64,000 nt of DNA. Source: Variovorax davisae (lineage in GTDB: Bacteria; Pseudomonadota; Gammaproteobacteria; Burkholderiales; Burkholderiaceae_C). Location: the NCBI RefSeq assembly GCF_030316845.1, contig NZ_JASZYS010000001.1, positions 310,001 to 374,000 on the forward strand, read 5' to 3'. This document shows positions 10,201 to 18,985 of the stretch, in pieces. The position numbers and the translations under genes were made by a program. Numbering within the stretch: the first letter of the stretch is position 1; every line of letters begins with the position of its first letter. The notes beneath the pieces were generated by a model. That model ran no database searches. It was not told the DNA's origin and was given only the letters and a program-made list of their open reading frames with translations.

Positions 10201-10565
10201 AGAACGCGATCCTGATCATCGACTTCGCGCTCGAGGCCGAACGCTCGCGTGGTCTCAGCGCCGTGGAAGCGGTGCGCGAGGCCTGCCTGCTGCGCTTCCG
10301 ACCGATCCTGATGACCACGCTGGCGGCCGCCCTCGGTGCGCTGCCGCTGGCGATCGGCTTCGGGCTGGGCTCGGAGCTTCGCCAGCCGCTGGGCGTCGCG
10401 ATCATCGGCGGCCTGATCGCCAGCCAGCTGCTGACCCTCCTGACCACGCCGGTCGTCTACGTGTTGCTCGACAAGCTGCGCCGGCGGCCCGCCAACGAAA
10501 AGTCCCTGAGCCGCGATGCCGATTCCTCCCCGCCCGGCACGCCCGATATCGCCTTGAATCCATGA
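7275..10565 (+). CDS. mdtC: RND multidrug efflux permease, MdtC-like, with a periplasmic insertion
   Basis: A 1096-residue RND pump, homologous to its upstream neighbour and probably its partner in a mixed trimer. It opens with the family signature SKPFVERPIATMLL. The proton-relay Asp401-Asp402 lies in VVDDAIVVLEN, and the helix 10 lysines in [12 protein letters not shown]. It is about 70 residues longer than E. coli MdtC (1025). Much of the excess is one stretch at about residues 779-831, rich in Ser, Thr, Asn and Asp, between the strand ending YVPS and the conserved MVPLSAFA; the rest is a polar C-terminal tail. The stop overlaps the start of the outer-membrane channel gene as ATGA. Confidence 0.93.
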   Translation: MNLSKPFVERPIATMLLTIGIALAGIVAFFVLPVSPLPQVDYPTISVQASLAGASPSTMASSVATPLERRLGIIPGVNELTSTSSNGSARVTLQFDLSRNIDSAAREVQAAINAARADLPATLRSNPTYRKRNPTAAPVVILALTSKTRTPGQIYEAVSNIVSQRLSQVEGVGEVEIGGGSLPAVRVELEPFALNRFGISTEDVRAAIQANNANRPKGAIETADRRLQIYTPAPGRYAAEYRDMVIAWRNNAAVRLGDVARVVDSVENTRTLGLFNGEPAVIVLVTQSPGANIIETVDGVRQLLPELRAQLPQDIDVQVASDRTNTIRASLREIEITLMISVALVVLVVGLFLRKARATIVPAVATVVSLLGTFGIMYLLGYSLNNLSLMALTVATGFVVDDAIVVLENTTRHVEAGMNRVEAALRGAREVGFTVLSISLSLVAVFIPLLFMGGQVGRLFREFAVTLSASVLISLVISLTTTPMLCAMLLRSEADEAKGKPPGRLRAWFGRQAERAWNGTLRTYAHSLDWALASKGVVVVVLLAVIGLNVYLFNAIPKGYFPQQDNGQLNAGLRADQSISSAAIADKLRQAVDIIRKDPAVDTVVGFSGGGRSGGGFMFVNLKPVSQRSEKTQAVIDRLRPQLNQLTGLRVFLSPVQDLRMGGRSSNSSYQYTLKSDNLGDLRAWSTKLANRLREETALTDVDSDDADNGVETFVDVDRDAAARLGVSSSAVDSALYNAFGQRSVATIYDELNQYSVVMEWAPRFQRSPIVLKDLYVPSTLQTSTDANGQSITSSIKNTTDANTGTSTTVSANPALRTASTGQQIATDTTLMVPLSAFAKLSERAVPTSIDHQDTELASTVSFSLADGVSLSDAKRIVAQAEADIAMPINVRGSFQGTALAAQQSQGQQWFLIVAALVVIYIVLGVLYESLVHPITVLTTLPSAGVGAVLALLMFRMEFSIIALIGVFLLIGIVKKNAILIIDFALEAERSRGLSAVEAVREACLLRFRPILMTTLAAALGALPLAIGFGLGSELRQPLGVAIIGGLIASQLLTLLTTPVVYVLLDKLRRRPANEKSLSRDADSSPPGTPDIALNP

Positions 10566-12019
10566 TTGCAGCTACACGTTCCTTCCCCCGCCTTCCCCTG
10601 GCACTGGCTTTGGTGGCGCTGCTGGCCGGCTGCGCCGTCGGCCCGACCTACGAACGGCCGCCGGTGGCGGCGCCGGCGGCCTGGAGGTCGGCCCCGGCCG
10701 CCGCCGGCTGGCAACCCGCGGCCCCGGCCGATGCCTTCGACCGCGGCGAATGGTGGAAGCTTTTCGGCGACGCCACGCTCGACGACCTGGCGGCGCGCGT
10801 CCAGATCTCGAACCAGAACATTGCCGCCGCGGTCGCCAACCATGCGCAGGCCCAGGCACTGGTGCGCGGCCAGCGCGCCGCGCTGTTCCCGCAGGTCACG
10901 CTCGACGGCAGCGCGCGCCGTACCGGGGGCCGCGACATCTCGGCCGCCACCGCCTCCGCGGCCGCGCTGGGCGTCGACTGGCAGCCGGACGTCTGGGGCC
11001 GCCTGCGCCAGGCGGTCGACAGCGCGCAGGCCAACGCACAGGCCAGCGAGGCCGACCTGGCGGCGGCGCGGCTGTCGGCCGTGGGCGACCTGACCACCAA
11101 CTACTTCTCGCTGCGCGAAGCCGATGCCGAACTGCAGATCCTCGACGACACGCTCGAGGGCTACCAGCGCAGCCTCCAGATCACGCGCAACCGCTATGCC
11201 GCCAGCATCGCCGCCCAGAGCGACGTGCTGCAGGCCGAGACGCTGTATGCCAATACCCAGGCCGAGCGCGCGGCGCTGAAGCGCAACCGCGATGCGCTCG
11301 AGCATGCGATCGCGGTGCTGGTCGGGGTCGCGCCGGCCGACTTCAGCCTGCCGGTGGCCGAGTGGAAGATGACGGTGCCCGGCGTGCCGGCCGAGCTGCC
11401 CTCGACCCTGCTCGAGCGCCGGCCCGACATCGCGGCGGCCGAGCGGCAGGTGGCGGCGGCGAACGCGCAGATCGGCATCGCCCGCTCGGCCTACTACCCG
11501 AACTTCAGCCTGAGCGGTGGCATCAGCAGCAGCGCATCGCGCATCGGCGACCTGTTCAATGCCTCCAACACGCTGTGGTCGCTCGGCCTGTCGGTCGCCC
11601 AGGTGGTGTTCGACGGCGGTGCGATCGGCGCCAGCGTCGATGCCGCCAAGGCCGGCCACGAGGCCACGGTGGCGCGCTACCGCCAGACCGTGCTGGCCGC
11701 CTTCCAGAGCGTCGAGGACCAACTGACTGCGGGCGGCAGCCTGGCGCAGCAGGAGGACCTGCGCCGCCAGAGCTCGGCCGCGGCCGACCGCACCGAGCAG
11801 CAGTTCCTGAACCGCTACCGCGCCGGCACCATCGACTACACCAGCGTGGTGGTGGCGCAGGTGTCGGCGCTCAACAGCCGGCGCGCGCTGCTGCAGGTGC
11901 AGGTCAACCGGCAGGTGGCGGCGGTCACGCTGATCCAGTCGCTGGGCGGGGGGTGGCATGCGGAGTGGATGGCGCCGGCGCCGCAGCCGGTCTCGGCGGC
12001 CGCGTTGCCCAAGTCCTGA
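10562..12019 (+). CDS. NodT-family outer-membrane efflux lipoprotein
   Basis: A 485-residue TolC-like channel that completes the tripartite efflux system. Residues 1-23 are a lipoprotein signal peptide; the lipobox LAGC gives Cys24 as the lipidated residue. Two outer-membrane efflux protein repeats follow, with the conserved WW-LF-D stretch near residues 62-70, long coiled-coil helices, and the LLERRPDIAAAERQ motif. The start ATG overlaps the mdtC stop. E. coli mdtABC has no linked channel gene, but many Burkholderiales RND operons end with one, as here. Confidence 0.92.
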   Translation: MIAATRSFPRLPLALALVALLAGCAVGPTYERPPVAAPAAWRSAPAAAGWQPAAPADAFDRGEWWKLFGDATLDDLAARVQISNQNIAAAVANHAQAQALVRGQRAALFPQVTLDGSARRTGGRDISAATASAAALGVDWQPDVWGRLRQAVDSAQANAQASEADLAAARLSAVGDLTTNYFSLREADAELQILDDTLEGYQRSLQITRNRYAASIAAQSDVLQAETLYANTQAERAALKRNRDALEHAIAVLVGVAPADFSLPVAEWKMTVPGVPAELPSTLLERRPDIAAAERQVAAANAQIGIARSAYYPNFSLSGGISSSASRIGDLFNASNTLWSLGLSVAQVVFDGGAIGASVDAAKAGHEATVARYRQTVLAAFQSVEDQLTAGGSLAQQEDLRRQSSAAADRTEQQFLNRYRAGTIDYTSVVVAQVSALNSRRALLQVQVNRQVAAVTLIQSLGGGWHAEWMAPAPQPVSAAALPKS

Positions 12020-12026
12020 CTCAGGC

Positions 12027-12042
12027 GCCGCGCAGCCGCGGC
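12027..12042. terminator. GC-rich hairpin after the efflux operon (weak terminator candidate)
   Basis: GCCGCG and CGCGGC pair around the tetraloop CAGC, seven bases after the nodT stop. No T-run follows, so it may only stall polymerase or protect the 3' end. The rest of the gap to 12194 shows nothing clear. Confidence 0.25.
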
Positions 12043-12194
12043 GGCAGGGGGGCGCTGTGGACCGGGTGGTCGGTGGCATGATGAAATCGGGCGCGATGGA
12101 AAAGCTCTGCAACCGCTGGTTCATGTCGCCCATTCCACCGATGAACATCAACATCCAACTCCCCGCTCAACGCCAAGACCCCTGAGCACCGCCG

Positions 12195-12839
12195 ATGACC
12201 CGTATCGCACTCATCCACGCCCTGGCGCATTCGGTCGCGCCGATCAACGAAGCGCTGGCGCGCGACTGGCCCGAGGCCCTGCGCATGAACCTGCTCGACG
12301 ACAGCCTGTCGGGTGACCTCGCTCGCGGCGGGCGCGGGCTCGACGAAGCCATGCACGAGCGCTTCCAGCGGCTGGCGCAGTACGCGGTCGACTGCGGCGC
12401 GCAGGGCATTCTCTTCACCTGCTCGGCCTTCGGTCCGTGCATCGAGGCCGTGGCGCGGCGCCACGCTGGCATGCCGGTGCTGAAGCCGAACGAGGCGATG
12501 GTCGAGGAGGCCGCGGCCGGCGCCGGCCCGCTGGGCCTGATCGCGAGCTTCGGGCCCACGCTCGAATCGATGCCGGCCGAATTCCCGCCCGGCGTAGCGC
12601 TCGAACTGGCACTGGCCGAGGGCGCCCTCGAGGCCCTGAATGCCGGCGACGGCGAGCGCCACGATGCGCTGGTCGCCGCCCAGGCCCGGGCCCTGCGCGC
12701 GCGCGGCTGCACCCGCATCGCGTTGGCGCAGTTCAGCCTGGCACGCGCCCGGGCGGCCTGCGTAGCGGCATCGGGGCTGCCGGTGCTGACCACGGTCGAC
12801 GGCGGGGTGCGCGCCCTGCGGCGGCGACTGGAGTCGTGA
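12195..12839 (+). CDS. Asp/Glu racemase superfamily protein
   Basis: A 214-residue protein of the aspartate/glutamate/hydantoin racemase fold. The first catalytic Cys is in GILFTCSAFGP (about residues 73-83). The region where the second catalytic Cys is expected reads LAQFSLARA (about 177-185) and has no Cys at the matching position, which is common in this uncharacterised branch, so true racemase activity is doubtful. The MNLLDDSLS block near residues 33-41 is also typical of the subfamily. Its stop shares one base with the start of the next gene. The substrate is unknown. Confidence 0.8.
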   Translation: MTRIALIHALAHSVAPINEALARDWPEALRMNLLDDSLSGDLARGGRGLDEAMHERFQRLAQYAVDCGAQGILFTCSAFGPCIEAVARRHAGMPVLKPNEAMVEEAAAGAGPLGLIASFGPTLESMPAEFPPGVALELALAEGALEALNAGDGERHDALVAAQARALRARGCTRIALAQFSLARARAACVAASGLPVLTTVDGGVRALRRRLES

Positions 12840-13516
12840 TGAACGCGCTGCTCGACAACATCGCCTGGAACACGCTCTCGGGCCCGCATGCCGGCTTCGC
12901 CACCGGCACCGACCGTGCCCGCCGCTATGCGCCCGGCTTTTCTCCGATCGTCGGCTTCGCCAATGCCGCGCAGCCCGCGCTCGACGACCTCACGCCGTTC
13001 TGCGCGCCCGGCGATCATTTCTACTGCATGGACTGGTCGGGCAGCGCACCTGCGGGCTGGCGGATCGATCTGGACGCGACCATGTTCAGGATGGTGTGGC
13101 AGGGCGCGCTGCCGGACGAGGATCCGGCCCTCGACGCCAGGCCCTTGCGGCCGGAGCATGCGGCGCAGGCGGTCGAACTCGCCACGCTGACCCGCCCCGG
13201 CCCCTTCGGCCCGCGGACACCCGAGCTCGGCGACTACTTCGGCTGCTTCGAGGGCGAGCGCCTGATCGCCATGGCCGGCGAACGCATGTGCGCCGGCACG
13301 CTGCGCGAGATCAGCGGCATCTGCACCCATCCCGACTTCCAGGGGCGCGGGCTGGCGCGCCGGCTGGCCGCGAAGTTGATCCGCCGCCAGCTGCAGCGCG
13401 GCGAGACGCCGTTCCTGCATGTCATGCGCGACAACCAGGGCGCCCACGGGCTCTACCAGCGGATGGGCTTCCGGGACCACCGCGAGGTGGTGGTGCGTGT
13501 CATCTCGCCTTGCTGA
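12839..13516 (+). CDS. GNAT family N-acetyltransferase
   Basis: A 225-residue protein. Residues 1-100 are an N-terminal extension with no motif I recognise. The C-terminal half is a GNAT domain with the acetyl-CoA loop QGRGLA (within HPDFQGRGLARRL, about residues 163-175) and the closing GLYQRMGFRDH strand-helix near 203-213. The ATG overlaps the stop of the upstream racemase-like gene (TGATG), so the two are co-translated and may act on the same amino-acid-like substrate; that link is an inference. Confidence 0.85.
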   Translation: MNALLDNIAWNTLSGPHAGFATGTDRARRYAPGFSPIVGFANAAQPALDDLTPFCAPGDHFYCMDWSGSAPAGWRIDLDATMFRMVWQGALPDEDPALDARPLRPEHAAQAVELATLTRPGPFGPRTPELGDYFGCFEGERLIAMAGERMCAGTLREISGICTHPDFQGRGLARRLAAKLIRRQLQRGETPFLHVMRDNQGAHGLYQRMGFRDHREVVVRVISPC

Positions 13517-13574
13517 CCTGAACCCAACCTGACCGCCGCGATCGCGATAATCGACGCTCTTTCAAGGAGCGCGC

Positions 13575-14399
13575 GTGGATATCGTTTTGCTGGCCAAGGC
13601 CGCCATCATGGGCATCGTCGAGGGCCTGACCGAATTTCTTCCGATCTCGTCGACCGGCCACCTGATCCTCGCCGGCTCGCTGCTCGGCTTCGACGACGAC
13701 AAGGCCAAGGTCTTCGACATCGCGATCCAGACCGGTGCCATCTTCGCGGTGGTGCTGGTCTTCTGGCACAAGATCCATTCGACCATCGTCGCGCTGCCGC
13801 GCCAGCCGAAGGCGCGGCGCTTCGTGCTCAACGTGCTGATCGCCTTCCTGCCGGCGGTGGTGCTGGGCCTGCTGTTCGGCAAGGCGATCAAGGCCCACCT
13901 GTTCACGCCGACCGTGGTGGCGAGCACCTTCATCCTCGGCGGCTTCATCATCCTGTGGGCCGAGCGGCGTCCGCCGGGCTCGGTTCGGATCGAGAACGTC
14001 GACGACATGACGCCCTGGGATGCGCTCAAGGTCGGCCTGGTGCAGTGCTTCGCGATGATCCCCGGCACCAGCCGCAGCGGCGCGACCATCATCGGCGGCA
14101 TGCTGCTCGGGCTGTCGCGCAAGGCGGCGACCGACTTCTCCTTCTTCCTCGCGATCCCGACCCTGATCGGCGCCGGCGCCTACAGCCTCTACAAGGAGCG
14201 CGCGCTGCTGTCGGTGGCCGACATTCCGCTGTTCGCGGTCGGCCTGGTGTTCTCGTTCCTGAGCGCCTGGCTGTGCGTGCGCTGGCTGCTGCGCTACATC
14301 AGCACCCACGACTTCGTGCCCTTCGCCTGGTACCGGATCGCCTTCGGGATCGTGGTGCTGGCAACCGCGTGGAGCGGGGTCGTCACCTGGGCCGACTGA
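13575..14399 (+). CDS. uppP: Undecaprenyl-diphosphatase
   Basis: A 274-residue polytopic membrane enzyme that dephosphorylates undecaprenyl diphosphate, recycling the lipid carrier for peptidoglycan and other wall polymers; overproduction gives bacitracin resistance in relatives. Signature 1 ([15 protein letters not shown], residues 16-30) holds the catalytic glutamates, and signature 2 (PGTSRSGAT, 163-171) holds the phosphate-binding Arg167. The length is typical of the BacA family. It starts at GTG with AAGGAG about 6 bases upstream. A GATAAT hexamer at 13546-13551 could be its -10 element; I see no good -35. Confidence 0.95.
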   Translation: MDIVLLAKAAIMGIVEGLTEFLPISSTGHLILAGSLLGFDDDKAKVFDIAIQTGAIFAVVLVFWHKIHSTIVALPRQPKARRFVLNVLIAFLPAVVLGLLFGKAIKAHLFTPTVVASTFILGGFIILWAERRPPGSVRIENVDDMTPWDALKVGLVQCFAMIPGTSRSGATIIGGMLLGLSRKAATDFSFFLAIPTLIGAGAYSLYKERALLSVADIPLFAVGLVFSFLSAWLCVRWLLRYISTHDFVPFAWYRIAFGIVVLATAWSGVVTWAD

Positions 14400-14408
14400 T
14401 CGCCGGCC

Positions 14409-14424
14409 GCCGCCCGAAGGCGGC
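14409..14424. terminator. Hairpin between convergent uppP and hydrolase genes
   Basis: GCCGCC and GGCGGC form a 6-bp stem around the stable tetraloop CGAA. It fills the short gap between two genes that end towards each other and could serve both strands. There is no T-tract, so confidence is limited. Confidence 0.4.
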
Positions 14425-15230
14425 TAGGCCAGCAGGTTGCGCAGTGCCGCCTCGACCGCCGCGGCGGTGGCGATCGGTTTTTCCATCGGGAACAGGTGGG
14501 TGCCGTCGAGCATCATGATCCGGCCCTTGGTGACCTGCTGGGTCATCGCCATGCCGACGCGCTTCATCTCGACCGACTGGCGGCCGCCGACGAAGGCCGC
14601 GCGGCACTTGAGCGGATGGGCGCGCAGCAGGGCGCCCAGGTTGTGCGGGAGGGTGTCGTAGATCGCGGTCTCGACGTCGCGATCGAAACTCAGGGCCCGC
14701 GCATCGTCGACGTCAAAGGTGCCGTGCTCGATGTAGTCGCGCAGCACGCGCTCGTCCCACTTGGCGAAGGCCTTCTTGCTGCGGAAATGCTCGAACACCG
14801 CCTCGCTGTGCGCCCAGGTGTTCCTGCGCTTGCGGCTGATGGTGCCCGGGGACACGCTCTTCATCAGCGGCGTGCGCTTCATGAGGTTGATCGTGCCGGC
14901 GCGCCAGCCGCCGATCAGCGGCGAGTCGAGCAGCACCACGCCGCGGGCCAGCGCCGGATGCCGCGCTGCGCACATCAGGCTCAGGAAGCCGCCGAGCGAA
15001 TGGCCGACCAGCAGCACCGGCGCGCCGGCCCGGTCGGCCCGCGCCTGGGCGAAGTCCGCCAGCTGCTGCACCAGGTGCGGCCAGTTGTCGGTGACCGGGT
15101 ACTTGGGGTCGTGGCCGAATTTCTCGACCGCATCGATGTCGAACCCGCGATTGCGCAGGCTGTCGAGCATCACGCGATAGGTGCTCGCGGGAAAGCTGTT
15201 CCCGTGCGAGAAGATGACTGGAGGGAGCAT
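14424..15230 (-). CDS. Alpha/beta fold hydrolase
   Basis: A 268-residue cytoplasmic serine hydrolase without a signal peptide. HG at residues 9-10 marks the oxyanion region, GHSLGG places the nucleophile at Ser78, and a C-terminal His sits in LDGTHLFPME. A lid-like segment rich in Lys and Arg (about residues 115-165) separates the core halves. The substrate is not evident. It lies 35 bases downstream of the Anbu peptidase gene on the same strand and may share its transcript. Confidence 0.85.
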   Translation of the reverse strand: MLPPVIFSHGNSFPASTYRVMLDSLRNRGFDIDAVEKFGHDPKYPVTDNWPHLVQQLADFAQARADRAGAPVLLVGHSLGGFLSLMCAARHPALARGVVLLDSPLIGGWRAGTINLMKRTPLMKSVSPGTISRKRRNTWAHSEAVFEHFRSKKAFAKWDERVLRDYIEHGTFDVDDARALSFDRDVETAIYDTLPHNLGALLRAHPLKCRAAFVGGRQSVEMKRVGMAMTQQVTKGRIMMLDGTHLFPMEKPIATAAAVEAALRNLLA

Positions 15231-15265
15231 GGCAAAGGGGCGCCGGCGGGCGGCGCCGGGCACGG

Positions 15266-16105
15266 TCAGATCAGCTTTTCTTCGGGCGTCGAGATCTTGC
15301 GCAGCGGGCTGTGCCGCGTGGCGGGCATCTTCAGCGGATGCTCGGTGTAGGCGTCGTCCCAGACCGGGTCCTCGATGCTGTCGAATACCTCGCGCAGCTT
15401 CTGGCCCCAGCTGTTGTGCATCATCCGGTAGTAGGGGTTGTCGGCGTCGATGCAGATCACCTTGTCGGTGCGCAGGGTGTTGGCCTCGTACACCACCAGG
15501 TCGAGCGGCAGGCCGACCGACAGGTTCGACTTCATGGTCGAGTCCATCGACACCAGCGCGCACTTGGCGGCTTCGTCGAGCGGGGTCTCGGGCGTCAGCA
15601 CGCGGTCGAGCACCGGCTTGCCGTATTTCGATTCGCCGACCTGGAAGTAGGGCGTCTCGGTGGTCGCCTCGATGAAATTGCCGGCGGCGTAGACCAGGAA
15701 CAGGCGCATGCCCTCGCCCTTGACCTGGCCGCCGAAGACGAAGGAGACGTTGAAGTCCAGCCCGGCATGCTTGAGCGCCTCGGCGTCGCGGTCGTAGACG
15801 TGGCGCACGGCCGAGCCGAGCACGCGGGCGGCGTCGAACATGCTCTTGGCGTTCCAGATGGTGATCGGCGGGCTTTCCTCGCCGTTCTCCTTGGTTTCGC
15901 GCAGCTCTTCGATCTGGAGGATCTCGCGCACCGACTGCGAGATGCTCAGGTTGCCGGCCGACAGCAGCACCATGACGCGGTCGCCGGGCTGCTCGTAGAC
16001 GATCATCTTGCGGAAGGTGCTGATGTGGTCCACGCCCGCATTGGTGCGCGAATCGGACAGGAACACCAGTCCGGCGTTGAGTTTGATGCCGACGCAGTAG
16101 GTCAT
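15266..16105 (-). CDS. Anbu-type proteasome homologue (Ntn-hydrolase peptidase)
   Basis: A 279-residue member of the Anbu/beta-proteobacteria proteasome-homologue family, self-assembling relatives of proteasome beta subunits. Removal of Met1 would expose Thr2 as the N-terminal nucleophile (MTYCVGI); Asp18 in SDSRTN and Lys33 in STFRKM match the catalytic Asp and Lys. I chose the ATG at 16105 because a free N-terminal Thr is required; an alternative ATG at 16132 would add nine residues (MARFVQEEL) and overlaps the mutS stop as TGATG, which may keep the gene translationally tied to mutS. Anbu genes are often grouped with an alpha-E protein, an ATP-grasp protein and a transglutaminase; none is present here. 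Confidence 0.88.
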   Translation of the reverse strand: MTYCVGIKLNAGLVFLSDSRTNAGVDHISTFRKMIVYEQPGDRVMVLLSAGNLSISQSVREILQIEELRETKENGEESPPITIWNAKSMFDAARVLGSAVRHVYDRDAEALKHAGLDFNVSFVFGGQVKGEGMRLFLVYAAGNFIEATTETPYFQVGESKYGKPVLDRVLTPETPLDEAAKCALVSMDSTMKSNLSVGLPLDLVVYEANTLRTDKVICIDADNPYYRMMHNSWGQKLREVFDSIEDPVWDDAYTEHPLKMPATRHSPLRKISTPEEKLI

Positions 16106-16131
16106 GAGTTCTTCTTGCACGAATCGAGCCA

Positions 16132-18771
16132 TCAGCCCTGCTCGCGCGTCTGGAGTTTCTTCAGTGTGTAGAGGGCCTCGAGCGCTTCGCGCGGGCTCAT
16201 CGCGTCGGGGTCGATCGCACTCAGCGCGGATTCTACGGCGCTCGCCAGCGGCGCCTCGGCCGCCGGCGGCGGCGCGAACAGGTCGACCTGGGCGCGGGTC
16301 TGGGTCTGCTGCGATTCCAGCGCCTCCAGCGCCTGCCGCGCGTGGTTGACCACAGCCGCCGGCATGCCGGCCAGCCGCGCCACCTGGATCCCGTAGCTCT
16401 TGCTCGCCGGGCCGGGCTGCATCTCGTGCAGGAACACGATGTCGCGGCCGGCCTCGGTGGCGCTCACGTGCATGTTGACCGCCCCGTGGTGCGTGGCCGG
16501 GAATTCGGTGAGCTCGAAATAGTGGGTCGCGAAGAGGGTGAAGGCGCGCGTGCGGTCGTGCAGCTGGGCGGCGATGCCGGCGGCCAGCGCCAGCCCGTCG
16601 AAGGTGCTGGTGCCGCGGCCGATCTCGTCCATCAGCACCAGCGAATGGGCGGTGGCGCCGTGCAGGATCTGCGCCGCCTCGGTCATCTCGAGCATGAAGG
16701 TCGACTGCGCGTTGGCCAGGTCGTCGGCCGCGCCGATGCGGGTGTGGATGGCGTCGATCGGCCCGAGCCGGCAGGCCGCGGCCGGCACGTGCGAGCCGAT
16801 GGACGCCAGCAGCACGATGATCGCTACCTGCCGCATGTAGGTCGACTTGCCGCCCATGTTGGGGCCGGTGATGACCTGCATGCGCTGCTGGGGACCCAGG
16901 CGGGTGTCGTTGGCGATGAACGCGCCCGATGATTTTTCGGCCAACCGGGCCTCGACCACTGGATGGCGACCCTGCTCGATCTCGATACAGGGATGGGCGA
17001 CGAAGCTGGGCGCGCGCCAGTGCAGCGCATGCGAGCGCTCGGCCAGCGCGCAGAGGGCGTCGAGCGTGGCGATCGCGCCGGCCAGCCGGGCCAGCGCGGC
17101 CACCGAGGGCTGCAGGGCGTCGAGCAGCTGCTCGTACAGCCACTTCTCGCGCGCCAGGGCGCGGTCCTGCGCCGACAGGGCCTTGTCCTCGAAGGCCTTG
17201 AGCTCGGGCGTGATGAAGCGCTCGGCGTTCTTCAGCGTCTGGCGCCGGCGGTAGTTGTCGGGCACCTTGGCCAGCGCGCTCTGCGTGACCTCGATGTAGA
17301 AGCCATGCACGCGATTGAACTGCACCCGCAGGTTGCTGATGCCGGTGCGCTCGCGCTCGCTGGCCTCGAGCTGGAGCAGGAAGTCGTCGCAGTTCTCGCT
17401 GATGGCGCGCAGCTCGTCGAGCTCGGCGTCGTGGCCGCTGGCGATCACGCCGCCGTCGCGCACCAGGGCCGATGGCTCCGGGATGATCGCGGCGACCAGC
17501 AGTTCGGCGCAGCCGGCGGGTGGCGCCAGCTGGTCGGCCAGCTGCGCCAGCAGCGCGGCCGCAGCGGGCAGCGCGGGCGCCAGCTGCTCGGCCTTGGCCA
17601 GCGCCATGCGCAGGGCCAGCAGCTCGCGCGGGCGCACCTGCCTGAGCGAGATGCGGGCCGCGATGCGTTCGACGTCGCTGGTGTTCTTGAGCTGGTCGCG
17701 CAGGGTGCGCCAGGGTACCGCGGTGCCGCCGGGCGGCGGCGCCTGCAGCGCGGCGATCGCTTCGAGCCGGGACTGGGCCGCGCCGCGGTCGCGCCGGGGC
17801 GCCAGCAGCCAGCGCTTGAGCAGCCGGCTGCCCATCCCGGTCATGCAGGTGTCGAGCAGCGAGAACAGGGTCGGCGACTCTTCGCCGCGCAGGGTCTGGA
17901 CCAGTTCGAGGTTGCGCCGGGTGGTCGGCGGCAGCTCGATCAGTTCGCCGTCGCGCTCGACCGCGAGCCGCTGCACGTGGGCCAGCGCCCGGCCCTGGGT
18001 GTGCTCGGCATAGCCCAGCAGCGCGGCGGCGGCGGCGTGCGCGTTGGCGAGCGATTCGGCATTCCAGGCCGCCAGGTTGGTGCTGCCCATCTGTTCGCAC
18101 AGCTTGCGCTCGCCGAGGCCGCCGTCGAACTGCCAGGCCGGCCGCAGCGACAGCGTGAAGGGGGTGGCGCTGCGCGCCGCCTTGAGGCGCTGCTCGAAGG
18201 CGGGCGTCACCTCGGCGCTGTAGAGCAGTTCGCTGGGCGCGATCCGCGCGATCCAGGCTTCGAGGGCGTCGGACGGGCATTCGGCCAGCCGCAGCTCGGC
18301 CCCGGTGACGCTGAGCCAGGCCAGGCCGCAGAAATTGCGCGCGCCCGCATGCACGGCCAGCAGCAGCGATTCGCTCTTGTCGTTGAGCAGTTCGGCGTCG
18401 GTCAGCGTGCCGGGCGTGACGACCCGCACCACCTTGCGCTCGACCGGGCCCTTGCTGGCCCCGACTTCGCCGACCTGTTCGCAGATGGCGACCGATTCGC
18501 CCAGCTTGATCAGCCGGCCGAGGTAGGTGTCGACGGCGTGAAAAGGCACGCCGCACATCACGACCGGCTGGCCGGCCGACTGGCCGCGCTGGGTCAGCGT
18601 GATGTCGAGCAGCCGGGCGGCCTTCTCGGCGTCGGCGTAGAACAGCTCGTAGAAGTCGCCCATCCGGTAGAAGAGGAGGGTGTCCGGGTGGTCGGCCTTG
18701 AGGCCGAGGTACTGCGCCATCATGGGCGTGTGGCCGGAAAGGTCAGGCTTCGCGGGCGCTTTCGCGGACAT
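16132..18771 (-). CDS. mutS: DNA mismatch repair ATPase MutS
   Basis: An 879-residue mismatch sensor that binds mispairs and recruits MutL. The mismatch-wedge motif Phe40-Tyr-Glu42 lies in GDFYELF. The connector, lever and clamp domains follow, then the ATPase with Walker A ([10 protein letters not shown], about residues 631-640), Walker B ([11 protein letters not shown]) and a C-terminal helix-turn-helix and tail ending LQTREQG. The frame is open further upstream, but I start at ATG 18771 ([16 protein letters not shown]), which fits the length of betaproteobacterial MutS; the upstream Shine-Dalgarno is poor. The first codons face gnd across a 214-base divergent gap. Confidence 0.95.
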   Translation of the reverse strand: MSAKAPAKPDLSGHTPMMAQYLGLKADHPDTLLFYRMGDFYELFYADAEKAARLLDITLTQRGQSAGQPVVMCGVPFHAVDTYLGRLIKLGESVAICEQVGEVGASKGPVERKVVRVVTPGTLTDAELLNDKSESLLLAVHAGARNFCGLAWLSVTGAELRLAECPSDALEAWIARIAPSELLYSAEVTPAFEQRLKAARSATPFTLSLRPAWQFDGGLGERKLCEQMGSTNLAAWNAESLANAHAAAAALLGYAEHTQGRALAHVQRLAVERDGELIELPPTTRRNLELVQTLRGEESPTLFSLLDTCMTGMGSRLLKRWLLAPRRDRGAAQSRLEAIAALQAPPPGGTAVPWRTLRDQLKNTSDVERIAARISLRQVRPRELLALRMALAKAEQLAPALPAAAALLAQLADQLAPPAGCAELLVAAIIPEPSALVRDGGVIASGHDAELDELRAISENCDDFLLQLEASERERTGISNLRVQFNRVHGFYIEVTQSALAKVPDNYRRRQTLKNAERFITPELKAFEDKALSAQDRALAREKWLYEQLLDALQPSVAALARLAGAIATLDALCALAERSHALHWRAPSFVAHPCIEIEQGRHPVVEARLAEKSSGAFIANDTRLGPQQRMQVITGPNMGGKSTYMRQVAIIVLLASIGSHVPAAACRLGPIDAIHTRIGAADDLANAQSTFMLEMTEAAQILHGATAHSLVLMDEIGRGTSTFDGLALAAGIAAQLHDRTRAFTLFATHYFELTEFPATHHGAVNMHVSATEAGRDIVFLHEMQPGPASKSYGIQVARLAGMPAAVVNHARQALEALESQQTQTRAQVDLFAPPPAAEAPLASAVESALSAIDPDAMSPREALEALYTLKKLQTREQG

Positions 18772-18985
18772 GCCTTTGGGCGCTATCCCATTGATTTCAT
18801 TGGGGATATCGCGGTCTTCGACGATCTGGTTCAACTTGCGGGCACCTAACAATACTTGGCCGTTGCAGCCGGGCCCGCACATTATGGTGGACGGTCGTCC
18901 CGGGCCTTCTCCCGCCGAGGCGTACGCACAATCTGTATCAATTGCCCCCCAAGCACACTTTCCACCAGCCCCCGAGAATCCCCCA

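Noticed and set aside
12195..12839. Loss of the second catalytic Cys in the racemase-like protein as a mutation
   Set aside because: The LAQFSLARA form appears typical for this uncharacterised branch, so I do not treat it as damage to this copy.
15266..18556. Anbu frame extended upstream through mutS to about 1096 codons
   Set aside because: The extension is an out-of-frame reading of mutS; the catalytic Thr must be at the N-terminus, so the short start is right.
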